This document shows, piece after piece, positions 45,164 through 53,226 of a stretch of DNA of 64,000 nucleotides (its first letter is position 1; each line of letters opens with the position of its first letter). Source of the DNA: Alphaproteobacteria bacterium (lineage in GTDB: Bacteria > Pseudomonadota > Alphaproteobacteria > Micropepsales > Micropepsaceae); NCBI GenBank assembly GCA_017983635.1, contig JAGOBA010000001.1:310001-374000 (forward strand), given 5' to 3'. A program made the position numbers and the translations under genes. The notes beneath the pieces are model-generated. The model searched no databases, was not told the origin of the DNA, and was given only the letters and a program-made list of their open reading frames with translations.

Positions 45164-46333
45164 ATGAGCACCTTCGGCAGACACCTCCGTCCCCTCTGGC
45201 ACCTCGATCCTGAGGGGACGTTCCTCAATCACGGGTCGTTCGGCGCGTGCCCCAAGGACGTGCTGGCCGAGCAGTCGCGCTGGCGCGGGATGATGGAGCG
45301 GCAGCCGGATGAGTTTTTCCGGAAGCTGGTGTCGCCGCGGGTGATGGGAAATGAGCTTCGCATTGCGGCGGAGCGGCTCGGGCGGTTTGTCGGGACCGAG
45401 GGCGAGCGGATCGCTTTTGTCGTGAATGCGACGGAGGCGGTGAATACGGTGTTGCGCTCGGTCGCGTTTAAGCCGGGTGATGAGATCTTGGTGCTCGATT
45501 GCGTCTATAACGCGGTGCGGTTGGCCGTCGAGCAGGTCTGCAAGGCGACGGGCGCGAAGATCGTCAAGGTGGATCTGCCGATCCCGCTGACGGCGAACAA
45601 CGTGGTCGAGCGGGTCGTCGATGCGGCGGGGGCGCGGACGCGGCTTGCGATTGTCGATCATATTGCCTCGCCGACGGCGGTGCTGTTCCCGGTGGCAGAG
45701 ATCACGCGCGGCCTGAAGGCGAAGGGCGTGCGGGTGCTGATCGACGGGGCGCATGCGCTCGGGCAACTCGCGCTCGATCTGCCGGCGATCGGGGCCGATT
45801 GGTATACGGCGAACGCGCACAAGTGGCTGTTCGCGCCGAAGGGGGCGGCGTTCCTCTGTGCGACCGAAGAGGTTTCGCGCGAGACGGTGCCGCTCTCGGT
45901 CAGCCATTGGCACGACCTGAAGTTTCCCCGCGCGTTCGACTATGTGGGCACGCGCGACGTGACGGCGTTCTTGAGCGTGCCGTCGGCGATCGACTTCATC
46001 GAGCGGTTCGGGGCGGCGGCGGTACGCCAGCATCTGTTGGATCTGTCGCGCGTGGGGGCGGAGATCGTGCGGCCGCTCGGCGCGGAGCCGGTGGCGCCGG
46101 ACGCGATGTTTGCGGCGATGCGGGCCTATATCTTGCCTCAGCGTCGTGCGGCCGATCCGGACGACGCGCTGCAACTCATGAAGACGATGTGGGAGGCGCA
46201 CCACGTGCAGGTGGCTTCCTCGGTCTATCAGGGCAAGCTGCTGCTCCGGCTGTCCCCACAAATCTACGTCGAGCGCGCGGACTTTGAGCGCGGCGTCGCG
46301 CTGATCGAGCGGCATGGCTGGCCGGGGCGTTAA
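45164..46333 (+). CDS. Class V aminotransferase-fold PLP enzyme (isopenicillin N epimerase-like)
   Basis: 389 residues. The N-terminus LDPEGTFLNHGSFGACPKDV is the hallmark of isopenicillin-N-epimerase-like proteins. PLP contacts are FVVNATEAVNTVL, the Asp/His in VLIDGAHALGQL, and the Schiff-base Lys in TANAHKWLFAPKGAAFL. The C-terminal substrate region is YQGKLLLRLSPQIYV. Members include epimerases, cysteine desulfurase-like lyases and others; the reaction here is not assignable. Single gene. Confidence 0.88.
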   Translation: MSTFGRHLRPLWHLDPEGTFLNHGSFGACPKDVLAEQSRWRGMMERQPDEFFRKLVSPRVMGNELRIAAERLGRFVGTEGERIAFVVNATEAVNTVLRSVAFKPGDEILVLDCVYNAVRLAVEQVCKATGAKIVKVDLPIPLTANNVVERVVDAAGARTRLAIVDHIASPTAVLFPVAEITRGLKAKGVRVLIDGAHALGQLALDLPAIGADWYTANAHKWLFAPKGAAFLCATEEVSRETVPLSVSHWHDLKFPRAFDYVGTRDVTAFLSVPSAIDFIERFGAAAVRQHLLDLSRVGAEIVRPLGAEPVAPDAMFAAMRAYILPQRRAADPDDALQLMKTMWEAHHVQVASSVYQGKLLLRLSPQIYVERADFERGVALIERHGWPGR

Positions 46334-46376
46334 TCGGCTGTGACATCGCGCCTGGAGAAAGAAGAGGAATACGTTG

Positions 46377-46778
46377 ATGGCTTACAGAGATACGGGCGGC
46401 GGACGGCGCAAGCCGCAACGCAATGTGCTGGGCGGCGAGATCACGTCGTGCGGCAGCGATCCGGTGACGGGGTTCTTTCGCGATGGCTGCTGCAACACAT
46501 CAGCGGAGGATGTCGGCTCGCACACCGTTTGCGCGGTGATGACGGCGGAGTTTCTGGCGTTCTCGAAAGCGCGCGGGAACGATCTGTCGACGCCGATGCC
46601 GCAGTATGAATTTCCAGGACTGAAGCCCGGTGATCGCTGGTGTCTATGCGCACCGCGGTGGCAGGAGGCGTTTCTGGCGGGCGCGGCGCCGAAGGTCGTG
46701 CTGCTCGCGACGCAGGAAGGCGCATTGGAGTATGCGGAGCTTTCGGACTTGAAGCGGTTCGCGATCGACTTGAATTAG
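46377..46778 (+). CDS. DUF2237 family protein
   Basis: 133 residues from the ATG at 46377 behind GAAGAGGA. The family pattern NVLGGEITSCGSDPVTGFFR with GCCNTSAEDVGSHTVCAVMT, then PGLKPGDRWCLCAPRWQEAF and a QEGALEYAELSDLKRFA tail, marks DUF2237. Six cysteines are conserved-looking, but no catalytic role is known. It follows the class V enzyme by 43 bases and may be co-transcribed. Confidence 0.88.
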   Translation: MAYRDTGGGRRKPQRNVLGGEITSCGSDPVTGFFRDGCCNTSAEDVGSHTVCAVMTAEFLAFSKARGNDLSTPMPQYEFPGLKPGDRWCLCAPRWQEAFLAGAAPKVVLLATQEGALEYAELSDLKRFAIDLN

Positions 46779-46809
46779 GGCCTGTTTGGCTGGGCTGGGG
46801 TCGTGGTAA

Positions 46810-47046
46810 TTCAGCTTTTCACCACCAAGACACCAAGAACCACCAAGGTTCACCAAGGAGATTTTTTCACACAATGAAACAATGACACAATGGGAGCCAC
46901 TCTTTGGCGCGAAGCGCCGATAAGAGTCTGATTGCGCGCTGCGCGCGCGGGTGACCATTCATTGTGTCATTGTTTCATTGTGTGAGTCATTCTTCCTTCT
47001 TGGTGAACCTTGGTGGTTCTTGGTGTCTTGGTGGTGAAAAGCTGAA
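46810..47046. repeat. Compound inverted-repeat element B
   Basis: Arms 46810-46892 and 46960-47046 are inverse copies with few changes. Each arm has CACCAAG-type tandem units and, after TTTTTTCACAC, ACAATG-type units. The core carries GGCGC-TTC-GCGCC and GCGCGC small hairpins and GGTGACCATTC. On the minus strand this is the same order as element A at 25265, with different arm units. It fills the gap between two convergent genes. Confidence 0.85.
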
Positions 47047-47077
47047 TCGCCAACTCACCGGCCGAGACGAGTAAGCT

Positions 47078-47506
47078 CTACAGCGCCGCAGCTAGGAACA
47101 ACAGCGTTGCGATGGTGCCGAGGGCGCTGCGGACGGCGTGGAGGTAGCCCCAACGGACAAGGAGCGGGCGGATGTCCGGGTCGCCCGATGCCGGCTCGAT
47201 CGCGATCAGGCGATGGTTTGTCGGGAAGATCACGTAGATCGTGTACGGCCAATTCGAGACGATGATCGCCGCGCCCAAGAGCCACTTCCAATCCCAATCG
47301 AAGAAGAACGCGACCAGGCCGCAGAAGCCGCTGATCACGGCGAGCGAGGCCTGCATCATGAAGCCTGCGTGGTACGAGGGCTTCCATTGCGTGAGCAGCG
47401 GGCCGTCCTCCAGCGTCAGCCGGGCCGGGTGTTCGGCGACGTTGATATAGATCGCAGCGCCCGCGAAGGCGGCGGCGAGCGCGAGGGCGAGCAGACCGAA
47501 GATCAT
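47078..47506 (-). CDS. DUF1772 membrane protein
   Basis: 142 residues with four transmembrane helices, from the ATG at 47506. GAAIYINVAEHPARLTLEDG, the WKPSYHAGFMMQASLAVISG segment, and PTNHRLIAIEPASGDP match DUF1772 (anthrone oxygenase-like) proteins. No reaction is known for most bacterial members. It is divergent from fabI with 172 bp between. Confidence 0.85.
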   Translation of the reverse strand: MIFGLLALALAAAFAGAAIYINVAEHPARLTLEDGPLLTQWKPSYHAGFMMQASLAVISGFCGLVAFFFDWDWKWLLGAAIIVSNWPYTIYVIFPTNHRLIAIEPASGDPDIRPLLVRWGYLHAVRSALGTIATLLFLAAAL

Positions 47507-47678
47507 GCGCCGAATCCTTGTGCCTAACCGGGCGACAGTGGTCCCGATCACGGGCGGTTCACAAGGACGAACATCCCTAACCTTCCCGCACGGTCCAGTT
47601 TGACCGCCCCGGCGAATTTGACTAGCGTCCCCCGCTAATCTTCTGCGGCCTGTCAGGGCGGCCATCCGGCGGAATAAG

Positions 47679-48518
47679 ATGAGCCAATTCAAAGGGTTAA
47701 TGCAAGGCAAGCGCGGCCTCATCATGGGGGTCGCGAACGATCGGTCGATCGCTTGGGGCATCGCGAAGGCGGTGCACGACCAAGGGGCGGAGCTTGCGTT
47801 CACTTATCAGGGGGACGCGTTGAAGAAGCGCGTCGAGCCGCTCGCGACCTCGATCGGGTCCAAGATCGTGCTGCCATGCGACGTGACCGAGCAGGGCTCG
47901 ATGGACGCCGTGTTCGATCACTTGGCGAAGGCGTGGGGCTCGATCGACTTCGTCGTGCATGCGATCGGGTTTTCGAACAAGGACGAATTGCGCGGACGGT
48001 ATGTCGATACGTCGCTCGATAACTTTCTGCTGACGATGAACATCTCGTGCTTCTCGTTCACCGCGATCGCGCAGCGGGCGGAGAAGCTGATGACGAACGG
48101 CGGGTCGCTTTTGACGCTGAGCTATTTCGGCGCCGAGAAAGTTATGCCGCACTACAACGTCATGGGTGTGGCGAAAGCGGCGCTTGAGGCGAGCGTGCGG
48201 TATATGGCCGAAGACCTTGGCAAGAAGGGCATTCGCGTCAACGCGATTTCGGCCGGGCCGATCAAGACGCTAGCGGCCTCGGGCATCGGCGACTTCCGCT
48301 TTATCTTGAAGTGGAACGAGTTGAACGCGCCGCTCCGGCGGAACGTGACGATCGAAGAGGTCGGCAATTCGGGCTTGTATTTGCTCTCCGATCTTGGCCG
48401 CGCGGTCACGGGCGAAGTGCATCACGTCGATGCCGGCTATCACACAGTGGGCCTCGCCGCGGTCGAGAAGGTGCACGAAAGCGCCGCGCTGCTGACGACG
48501 CTGTCGCCGGACGAATGA
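47679..48518 (+). CDS. fabI: Enoyl-[acyl-carrier-protein] reductase (NADH)
   Basis: 279 residues, SDR fold. N-terminal nucleotide site GLIMGVANDRSIAWGIAKAV is the FabI form. The catalytic Tyr/Lys pair lies in SYFGAEKVMPHYNVMGVAKA (Tyr-x6-Lys). The substrate-loop region is RVNAISAGPIKTLAASGIGD. It completes each elongation cycle of fatty acid synthesis and is the triclosan target in many bacteria. The stop overlaps the start of the phosphatase gene (ATGA). Confidence 0.95.
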   Translation: MSQFKGLMQGKRGLIMGVANDRSIAWGIAKAVHDQGAELAFTYQGDALKKRVEPLATSIGSKIVLPCDVTEQGSMDAVFDHLAKAWGSIDFVVHAIGFSNKDELRGRYVDTSLDNFLLTMNISCFSFTAIAQRAEKLMTNGGSLLTLSYFGAEKVMPHYNVMGVAKAALEASVRYMAEDLGKKGIRVNAISAGPIKTLAASGIGDFRFILKWNELNAPLRRNVTIEEVGNSGLYLLSDLGRAVTGEVHHVDAGYHTVGLAAVEKVHESAALLTTLSPDE

Positions 48519-49102
48519 CGCCGCACACGATTTACTTCGTGCGGCATGGCGAGACGGCGTGGAATACCGAGCGGCGCTTACAGGGGCGGATGGATAGCGC
48601 GTTGACCGAGGCCGGGCGCGGTCATGCCGCCGCCAACGCGGATAGCCTGCGCGAGGCGGTGCCGGATGTCCTCACCCTCCCTTTTGTTTCTAGTCCGCTT
48701 GGGCGGGCCCGCACGTCGATGGAGATTCTTCGCGCGCGGCTTGGTCTTGCTCCTACCGGTTATGCGGTCGACGAGCGTTTGGCGGAGCTGAGTTTCGGCG
48801 ATTGGGAAGGGATGACCGCGCGCGAGATACGCGCCAAGGAACCCGAGGCTTGGACCACCTATGCGGCGTCGCGCTGGACCGTCGTGCCGCCCGGTGGGGA
48901 GAGTTATCAGCAACTGGTCGATCGACTTCGATCTTGGCTTGACGACTTGCGCGGCGACTTGGTGGTCGTGGCGCATGGCGGCGTCGGGCGGGCCCTGCGC
49001 GGGTTGAACCTAGGCGTGCCGCTCAACGAAATCCCGACGTTCGATACGCCGCGAAACGACCGCGTTTACCGCCTTAGTAACGGAACGGAGGCGGTGCTCT
49101 AG
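48515..49102 (+). CDS. Histidine phosphatase family protein
   Basis: 195 residues starting within the fabI stop. Catalytic RHG motif YFVRHGETAWNTERRLQGR, the second core Arg in SSPLGRARTSMEIL, the acid in LAELSFGDWEGMTAREI, and the second His in VVVAHGGVGRALRGL. It belongs to the phosphoglycerate mutase-like superfamily; substrates range from sugar phosphates to cobalamin precursors, and none is implied by the context. The overlap with fabI suggests coexpression only. Confidence 0.92.
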   Translation: MTPHTIYFVRHGETAWNTERRLQGRMDSALTEAGRGHAAANADSLREAVPDVLTLPFVSSPLGRARTSMEILRARLGLAPTGYAVDERLAELSFGDWEGMTAREIRAKEPEAWTTYAASRWTVVPPGGESYQQLVDRLRSWLDDLRGDLVVVAHGGVGRALRGLNLGVPLNEIPTFDTPRNDRVYRLSNGTEAVL

Positions 49103-49140
49103 GTTGGCCTACCGCTCGGCTGTGGACTCGGTTAGACGTA

Positions 49141-49170
49141 TCACCCTCTTGTGTCATGGTCCGCGAAGGC
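49141..49170. repeat. Partial copy of the 56441 palindrome family
   Basis: CACCCTCTT then TGTCATGGTCCGCG and AGGC match the left edge of the 56441 element, including the preceding CACCCTCTT. The right half is absent. It abuts the aroC start codon. Confidence 0.55.
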
Positions 49171-49174
49171 AACG

Positions 49175-50275
49175 ATGAGTCATAACACTTACGGACACCT
49201 CTTCCGTGTCACGACCTGGGGCGAGAGTCATGGGCCGGCTTTGGGCTGCGTTGTCGATGGGACGCCGCCGGGGATTGCGCTCAGCGAGGCCGACATTCAG
49301 CCGTGGATGGAGAAGCGGCGGCCGGGGACGTCGAAGTTCGTGACGCAGCGGCAAGAAACGGATGTCGTCAAGATTCTCTCCGGCGTGTTTTCGGACGATA
49401 CGACCGGGGGGCAAGTGACCACCGGTACGCCGATCGCGCTGCACATCGACAATGTGGATGCGAAGTCGAAGGACTATGAGGGCATCAAGGACAAGTTCCG
49501 GCCCGGTCACGCGGACTATGCCTATTTCATGAAGTACGGTGTGCGCGACTATCGCGGCGGCGGGCGACAGAGCGCGCGCGAGACGGCGGCGCGCGTGGCG
49601 GCCGGCGCGATTGCGCGCAAGGTGCTCGACCACATCGTGCCGGGCGGGGTTCGCATTCGCGGTGCGCTGATCCAGGTTGGGCCGCACAAGATCGATCGCG
49701 GCAACTGGGATTGGACGGAGATCGAGCGCAACCCGTTTTGGTCGCCGGACGCGAAGGCGGCGGCGCTGTGGGAGAATTATCTCGACGAGCGGCGTAAGGC
49801 GGGCTCGTCCTGCGGCGCGATCATCGAGGTGGTGGCTGAGAACGTGCCGGCCGGCTTGGGTGCGCCGGTCTATGGCAAGCTCGACGCGGATCTCGCGGCG
49901 GCGATGATGTCGATCAACGCAGTCAAGGGCGTCGAGGTCGGCGACGGGTTCGCGGCGGCGGCACTCTCGGGCGAAGAGAACGCGGACGAGATGCGGATGG
50001 CGGGCGGTAAGCCGTCGTTCTCATCGAACCACGCGGGCGGCGTGCTCGGCGGGATATCGACGGGGCAAGATGTCGTCGTGCGCTTCGCGGTAAAGCCGAC
50101 GTCGTCGATCCTCACCGCCCGCAAGACGATCACGCGCGACGGCCAAGACGCGGATATCCAGACGAAGGGGCGGCACGACCCCTGCGTCGGGATTCGGGCG
50201 GTGCCGGTGGGTGAAGCGATGATGGCGGCGGTGCTTGCGGATCATCTGCTCAGGCATCGTGGGCAGGTGGGGTGA
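49175..50275 (+). CDS. aroC: Chorismate synthase
   Basis: 366 residues from the ATG at 49175; an open eight-codon extension is an overlap with a repeat remnant. Last step of the shikimate pathway, making chorismate with reduced FMN. Signatures are [20 protein letters not shown], the [20 protein letters not shown] stretch followed by [19 protein letters not shown], and [20 protein letters not shown] then the [17 protein letters not shown] site. Expected family length. Confidence 0.96.
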   Translation: MSHNTYGHLFRVTTWGESHGPALGCVVDGTPPGIALSEADIQPWMEKRRPGTSKFVTQRQETDVVKILSGVFSDDTTGGQVTTGTPIALHIDNVDAKSKDYEGIKDKFRPGHADYAYFMKYGVRDYRGGGRQSARETAARVAAGAIARKVLDHIVPGGVRIRGALIQVGPHKIDRGNWDWTEIERNPFWSPDAKAAALWENYLDERRKAGSSCGAIIEVVAENVPAGLGAPVYGKLDADLAAAMMSINAVKGVEVGDGFAAAALSGEENADEMRMAGGKPSFSSNHAGGVLGGISTGQDVVVRFAVKPTSSILTARKTITRDGQDADIQTKGRHDPCVGIRAVPVGEAMMAAVLADHLLRHRGQVG

Positions 50276-50382
50276 CGTGCCTGGTTCACTCTTGTATTCC
50301 TTTTAGCGGCTGACCATTTTGAGAATGTGACTCATGCAACCTGTGCAAGGCGAGGAAGCGGCATTATGGTTGTGCAGGGTGC

Positions 50383-50550
50383 ATGAAAAAGAGAAAGCCC
50401 GCGCGGCATAAGCGCAAGAAGCGTGCGGAACCCGCTCAGAAGCAAGCGGAGAAGAGCGACCTGCTCTTTGAGATTGCCGATGCCGCTGTCACCCAAACCG
50501 TTGACAAGACAATCGACGTCGTCGTCAATTTGTTGACTGACGGAGTGTGA
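50383..50550 (+). CDS. Tiny basic protein 1, function unknown
   Basis: 55 residues, too short for many gene finders. The first 24 residues are almost all Lys, Arg, His, Pro, Ala (KKRKPARHKRKKRAEPAQK). The rest is an amphipathic helix (LLFEIADAAVTQTVDKTIDV). AGGG lies nine bases upstream of the ATG, and the next small gene starts two bases after the stop. The basic tail suggests nucleic-acid binding. I do not recognise a family. Confidence 0.6.
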   Translation: MKKRKPARHKRKKRAEPAQKQAEKSDLLFEIADAAVTQTVDKTIDVVVNLLTDGV

Positions 50551-50552
50551 CA

Positions 50553-50765
50553 ATGCTCGACGGTCTTTTTGGGAAGCCGAAGAAGAAGCGTAAGCGGCCG
50601 GCGAAGAAGCGCTCGGCGTTCCAGAAGGCGCTGGGCGTGCCGGCGCCGCGCAAGCGGCGGAAGCCGCAGAGCGCTGCGAAGAAGGTTGAGAACGCCGTCG
50701 AACGCGCGGTCAGCAATGCCGTCGGGGACATGTTCACGGCGGCGATTAAGAAGATTACGGGTTAG
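50553..50765 (+). CDS. Tiny basic protein 2, function unknown
   Basis: 70 residues with GGAG upstream (inside gene 1). It has the same layout as its neighbour: a basic stretch GKPKKKRKRPAKKRSAF and another at 33-37 (RKRRK), then an amphipathic C-terminal helix (VENAVERAVSNAVGDMFTAA). The helices of the two proteins show a similar A-V/T-x-x-V pattern, so they may be paralogous or partners. Histone-like or ribosome-associated roles are speculation. Confidence 0.65.
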   Translation: MLDGLFGKPKKKRKRPAKKRSAFQKALGVPAPRKRRKPQSAAKKVENAVERAVSNAVGDMFTAAIKKITG

Positions 50766-50808
50766 GCAAACCTCAGACCATCTGCGCGGGCCGTGACACC
50801 GACTGGAG

Positions 50809-51852
50809 TCACACAGGTTTGGTGAAGCTCATGACCTTGGAGAGGAACGCCGGGGTGTCCGAGCGTTTCGTCAGGCCCGCTGTTTCGAACGCTTCCGCGA
50901 TGTTCCAGGTGAGATAGCTCTCGTAGTACGGCTCGTGGAAGGCTTGGGGGAAGAATTCGGTGAGGGCTTCGAAGCCTTTGGTGTCGCCGGGTTGGATGCT
51001 GTCGACCAACACGAAGAGGCCGCCGGGTTTGAGGACACGCGCGATTTCGTTTGCGACGGTGGTGCGCACTTTCGGCGGGAGTTCGTGGAAGAGGTAGATC
51101 GCGGTCACGATGTCTTGGCTGGCGTCGGCCACGGGCATCGTTTCGGCGTTTGCCTCCAGGAACGTCACGTCGCGCCAGGGTTTGAGGGACTTGCGGGCTT
51201 CGTCGAGATAGGCGGGCGAGAGGTCGAGCGCTGTGACGGGAAGGCGCGGCCAGTTGTCTTTCACGAACGTCAGGAAGCGGCCTGTGCCGGTGGCGACGTC
51301 GAGCAGTTTCAGGCGGCGTTGATCCCTGCCCTTCAGGTATTCGGCGATCGGCGCCAAGGCTTGGCGGCGCATCGCGTCGGCGGTGCCGCCGAACAGCGTT
51401 TCAACTTGAAAGTCGTAGAGCTTCGCCGACTCCTCGGTCAGCCAGCCGCCGGACTGATAGTGGAAGTTTTGCAGGTAGTAGCGCGGGAAGTTCTTGCGCG
51501 CTTCGTCGCTCAAGACTTCGCTGTGCACGTGATCGCGGCGGCGGCGGGCGACTTCGGGCACGTCGCGAAGAAATTGGAGCGAGCGGCTGAGCGTCTTGAA
51601 GGCGGAGCGGTCGAGGGCTGCGGGAGCAGCGTAGAGGCCCGCTTCGATGTTTCGCCAATCGCGTTCGAACAGGGCCTGCATCTCGCGCAAGAAGAGGTCG
51701 CGTTTCGGGTAGTCGTTTTCGACCTTCACGCCCTGTTCGGCAAACGCGGTGCGGCGGCCGAGGCGGTTGGCGAGCAAGTGATGGCCGCCGTACCAGGCGA
51801 CGCGCGCGGTCTGGCTTAGGCGATAGGCGGTGCGGGTCAGCGTGTTCGCCAT
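50809..51852 (-). CDS. Class I SAM-dependent methyltransferase
   Basis: 347 residues. The Rossmann motif I is LKLLDVATGTGRFLTFVKDN, with motif II-like VTALDLSPAYLDEARKSLKP and post-motif LEANAETMPVADASQDIVTA. The N-terminal 140 residues are helical and specific to this group (ALFERDWRNIEAGLYAAP, KNFPRYYLQNFHYQSGGWLT). The FHYQSGGWL element resembles bacterial proteins related to plant chloroplast methyltransferases. Substrate unknown. It follows the TrmA-type gene by two bases, so it is co-transcribed. Confidence 0.85.
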   Translation of the reverse strand: MANTLTRTAYRLSQTARVAWYGGHHLLANRLGRRTAFAEQGVKVENDYPKRDLFLREMQALFERDWRNIEAGLYAAPAALDRSAFKTLSRSLQFLRDVPEVARRRRDHVHSEVLSDEARKNFPRYYLQNFHYQSGGWLTEESAKLYDFQVETLFGGTADAMRRQALAPIAEYLKGRDQRRLKLLDVATGTGRFLTFVKDNWPRLPVTALDLSPAYLDEARKSLKPWRDVTFLEANAETMPVADASQDIVTAIYLFHELPPKVRTTVANEIARVLKPGGLFVLVDSIQPGDTKGFEALTEFFPQAFHEPYYESYLTWNIAEAFETAGLTKRSDTPAFLSKVMSFTKPV

Positions 51853-51854
51853 CG

Positions 51855-53105
51855 TTACTTCCGTTCGAAGAGCGCCGCCAGTTCGATGTGGGGCGTCCAG
51901 AGGAATTGGTCGATTGGAGTTACACGGGTGAGCGTGTAGCCGCCGTCGATCAGTATACGCGCGTCGCGGGCAAACGTCGCGGGGGCGCAGGAGACGGCGA
52001 CGATGCGGCGGACCTTGGAGAGCGCCAGTTGTTCGCTCTGCGCTTTGGCGCCGGCGCGGGGTGGGTCGATGATGGCGGCGTCGAAGGCGTCGAGTTCGCG
52101 GGGCTGCAGCGGGCGGCGGAAAAGGTCGCGGCGCTCGGCGGTGATGGGCTTCAGGCCCTTTGCGTTGCGGGCGGCGGCGGTAAGGGCGGCGATCGCGTCG
52201 GCTTCGCTGTCGAAGGCTGCGACGGCGCTACGCTGCGCGAGGGCGAAGGCGAACGTCCCGCAACCCGAGAACAGGTCGGCGGTGCGCTTGGCTGGACCCA
52301 CGCCCTCGACAACGAGGTCTTGCAGCGCGCGCTCGGCCTCCGGCACGGCTTGCAAGAAGCTGCCCGGTGGCGGCGTGACCTCGGCGCCGGCCCAGCGGAT
52401 CACCGGCGCGTGCGATTGGGCGATGAGTTCGCCGTTGATGGTCAGGCGTGCGAGGCCGAGCGTGGCGGCAAACGTGGCGAGACGCGTGCGCAACGCGCCG
52501 TCGAGCGCCAGGCGGCCGACGCCGATCGACATATCGATGCCGTTGTCGCCACGCATGACGTCGATCTCGGCGCGGGCGTGTTCCGGCAGGACGGGCGCGA
52601 GTGCTACGCGCAACTTCGCGACCAGCGCGAAGAGGTCCGGGTGCAGGACGTGGCATTCGGCCATATCGACGATGTGGTGGCTGCCGCGTTCCTGAAAGCC
52701 GATCATCACCGCGCCTTCCACCAGCTTGGCGGTAAGTACGGCGCGGCGGCGGGTGCGCGGGGGGATGGTGACGAGCGGGGCGATGTCGACGTTTGCGATG
52801 CCGCGTTGGGCGAGCGCTTGGACGATCTGGTCGCGTTTCCACTCACGATATGCATCCGCTTCCAGATGCTGCAAGACGCAGCCGCCGCAGATGGTGAAGT
52901 GCTTGCAGGGCGGTTTCGTGCGCGAGGGGCCGGGCGAGATGATGTTGATGAGCTTGCCGCGATCGCCCTCAACCTCGACCTTCACGCGATCGCCGGGCAC
53001 GGTGAAGGGAACGTAGATTCCCTCCGCCGTCTCACCGTCGCCTTTGTGGCCGATGCGGAGGATGTCGAGGGCGCGCGTGTCTGGGATGCTGTCGTAGATG
53101 GTCAT
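51855..53105 (-). CDS. TrmA/RlmD-family 23S rRNA or tRNA m5U methyltransferase
   Basis: 416 residues. An N-terminal TRAM-like beta-barrel (ILRIGHKGDGETAEGIYVPF) is followed by cysteines for a 4Fe-4S cluster (PPCKHFTICGGCVLQHLEAD). The SAM core has TADLFSGCGTFAFALAQRSA and AIIDPPRAGAKAQSEQLALS. The catalytic Cys and C-terminal base region is RRIVAVSCAPATFARDARIL. It methylates a uridine C5 in rRNA or tRNA; which one is not decidable. It lies after the dxs gene on the same strand, a common alphaproteobacterial arrangement. Confidence 0.92.
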   Translation of the reverse strand: MTIYDSIPDTRALDILRIGHKGDGETAEGIYVPFTVPGDRVKVEVEGDRGKLINIISPGPSRTKPPCKHFTICGGCVLQHLEADAYREWKRDQIVQALAQRGIANVDIAPLVTIPPRTRRRAVLTAKLVEGAVMIGFQERGSHHIVDMAECHVLHPDLFALVAKLRVALAPVLPEHARAEIDVMRGDNGIDMSIGVGRLALDGALRTRLATFAATLGLARLTINGELIAQSHAPVIRWAGAEVTPPPGSFLQAVPEAERALQDLVVEGVGPAKRTADLFSGCGTFAFALAQRSAVAAFDSEADAIAALTAAARNAKGLKPITAERRDLFRRPLQPRELDAFDAAIIDPPRAGAKAQSEQLALSKVRRIVAVSCAPATFARDARILIDGGYTLTRVTPIDQFLWTPHIELAALFERK

Positions 53106-53120
53106 CGTTTGACTTTAATC

Positions 53121-53214
53121 CGTCATGGCCGGCCAAGCGAAGCGCGAGCCGGCCACCCAGTGTCGCAGGCAGCGCGCGTGGCCCTGGGTGGCCGGGTCAA
53201 GCCCGGCCATGACG
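53121..53214. repeat. Dispersed palindrome, GTCATGGCCGG type
   Basis: Left CGTCATGGCCGG..CCGGCCACCCAG (53121-53160) and right CTGGGTGGCCGGG..CCCGGCCATGACG (53184-53214) are inverse copies. Each half has its own inner palindrome. Elements of this form are widespread between alphaproteobacterial genes. It lies between dxs and the methyltransferase gene. Confidence 0.8.
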
Positions 53215-53226
53215 AACGATTGAGGG

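Noticed and set aside
46810-47046. Possible CRISPR array because of repeated CCAAG and ACAATG units
   Set aside because: Units are too short, lack spacers of constant length, and form one large inverted repeat; no cas genes nearby.
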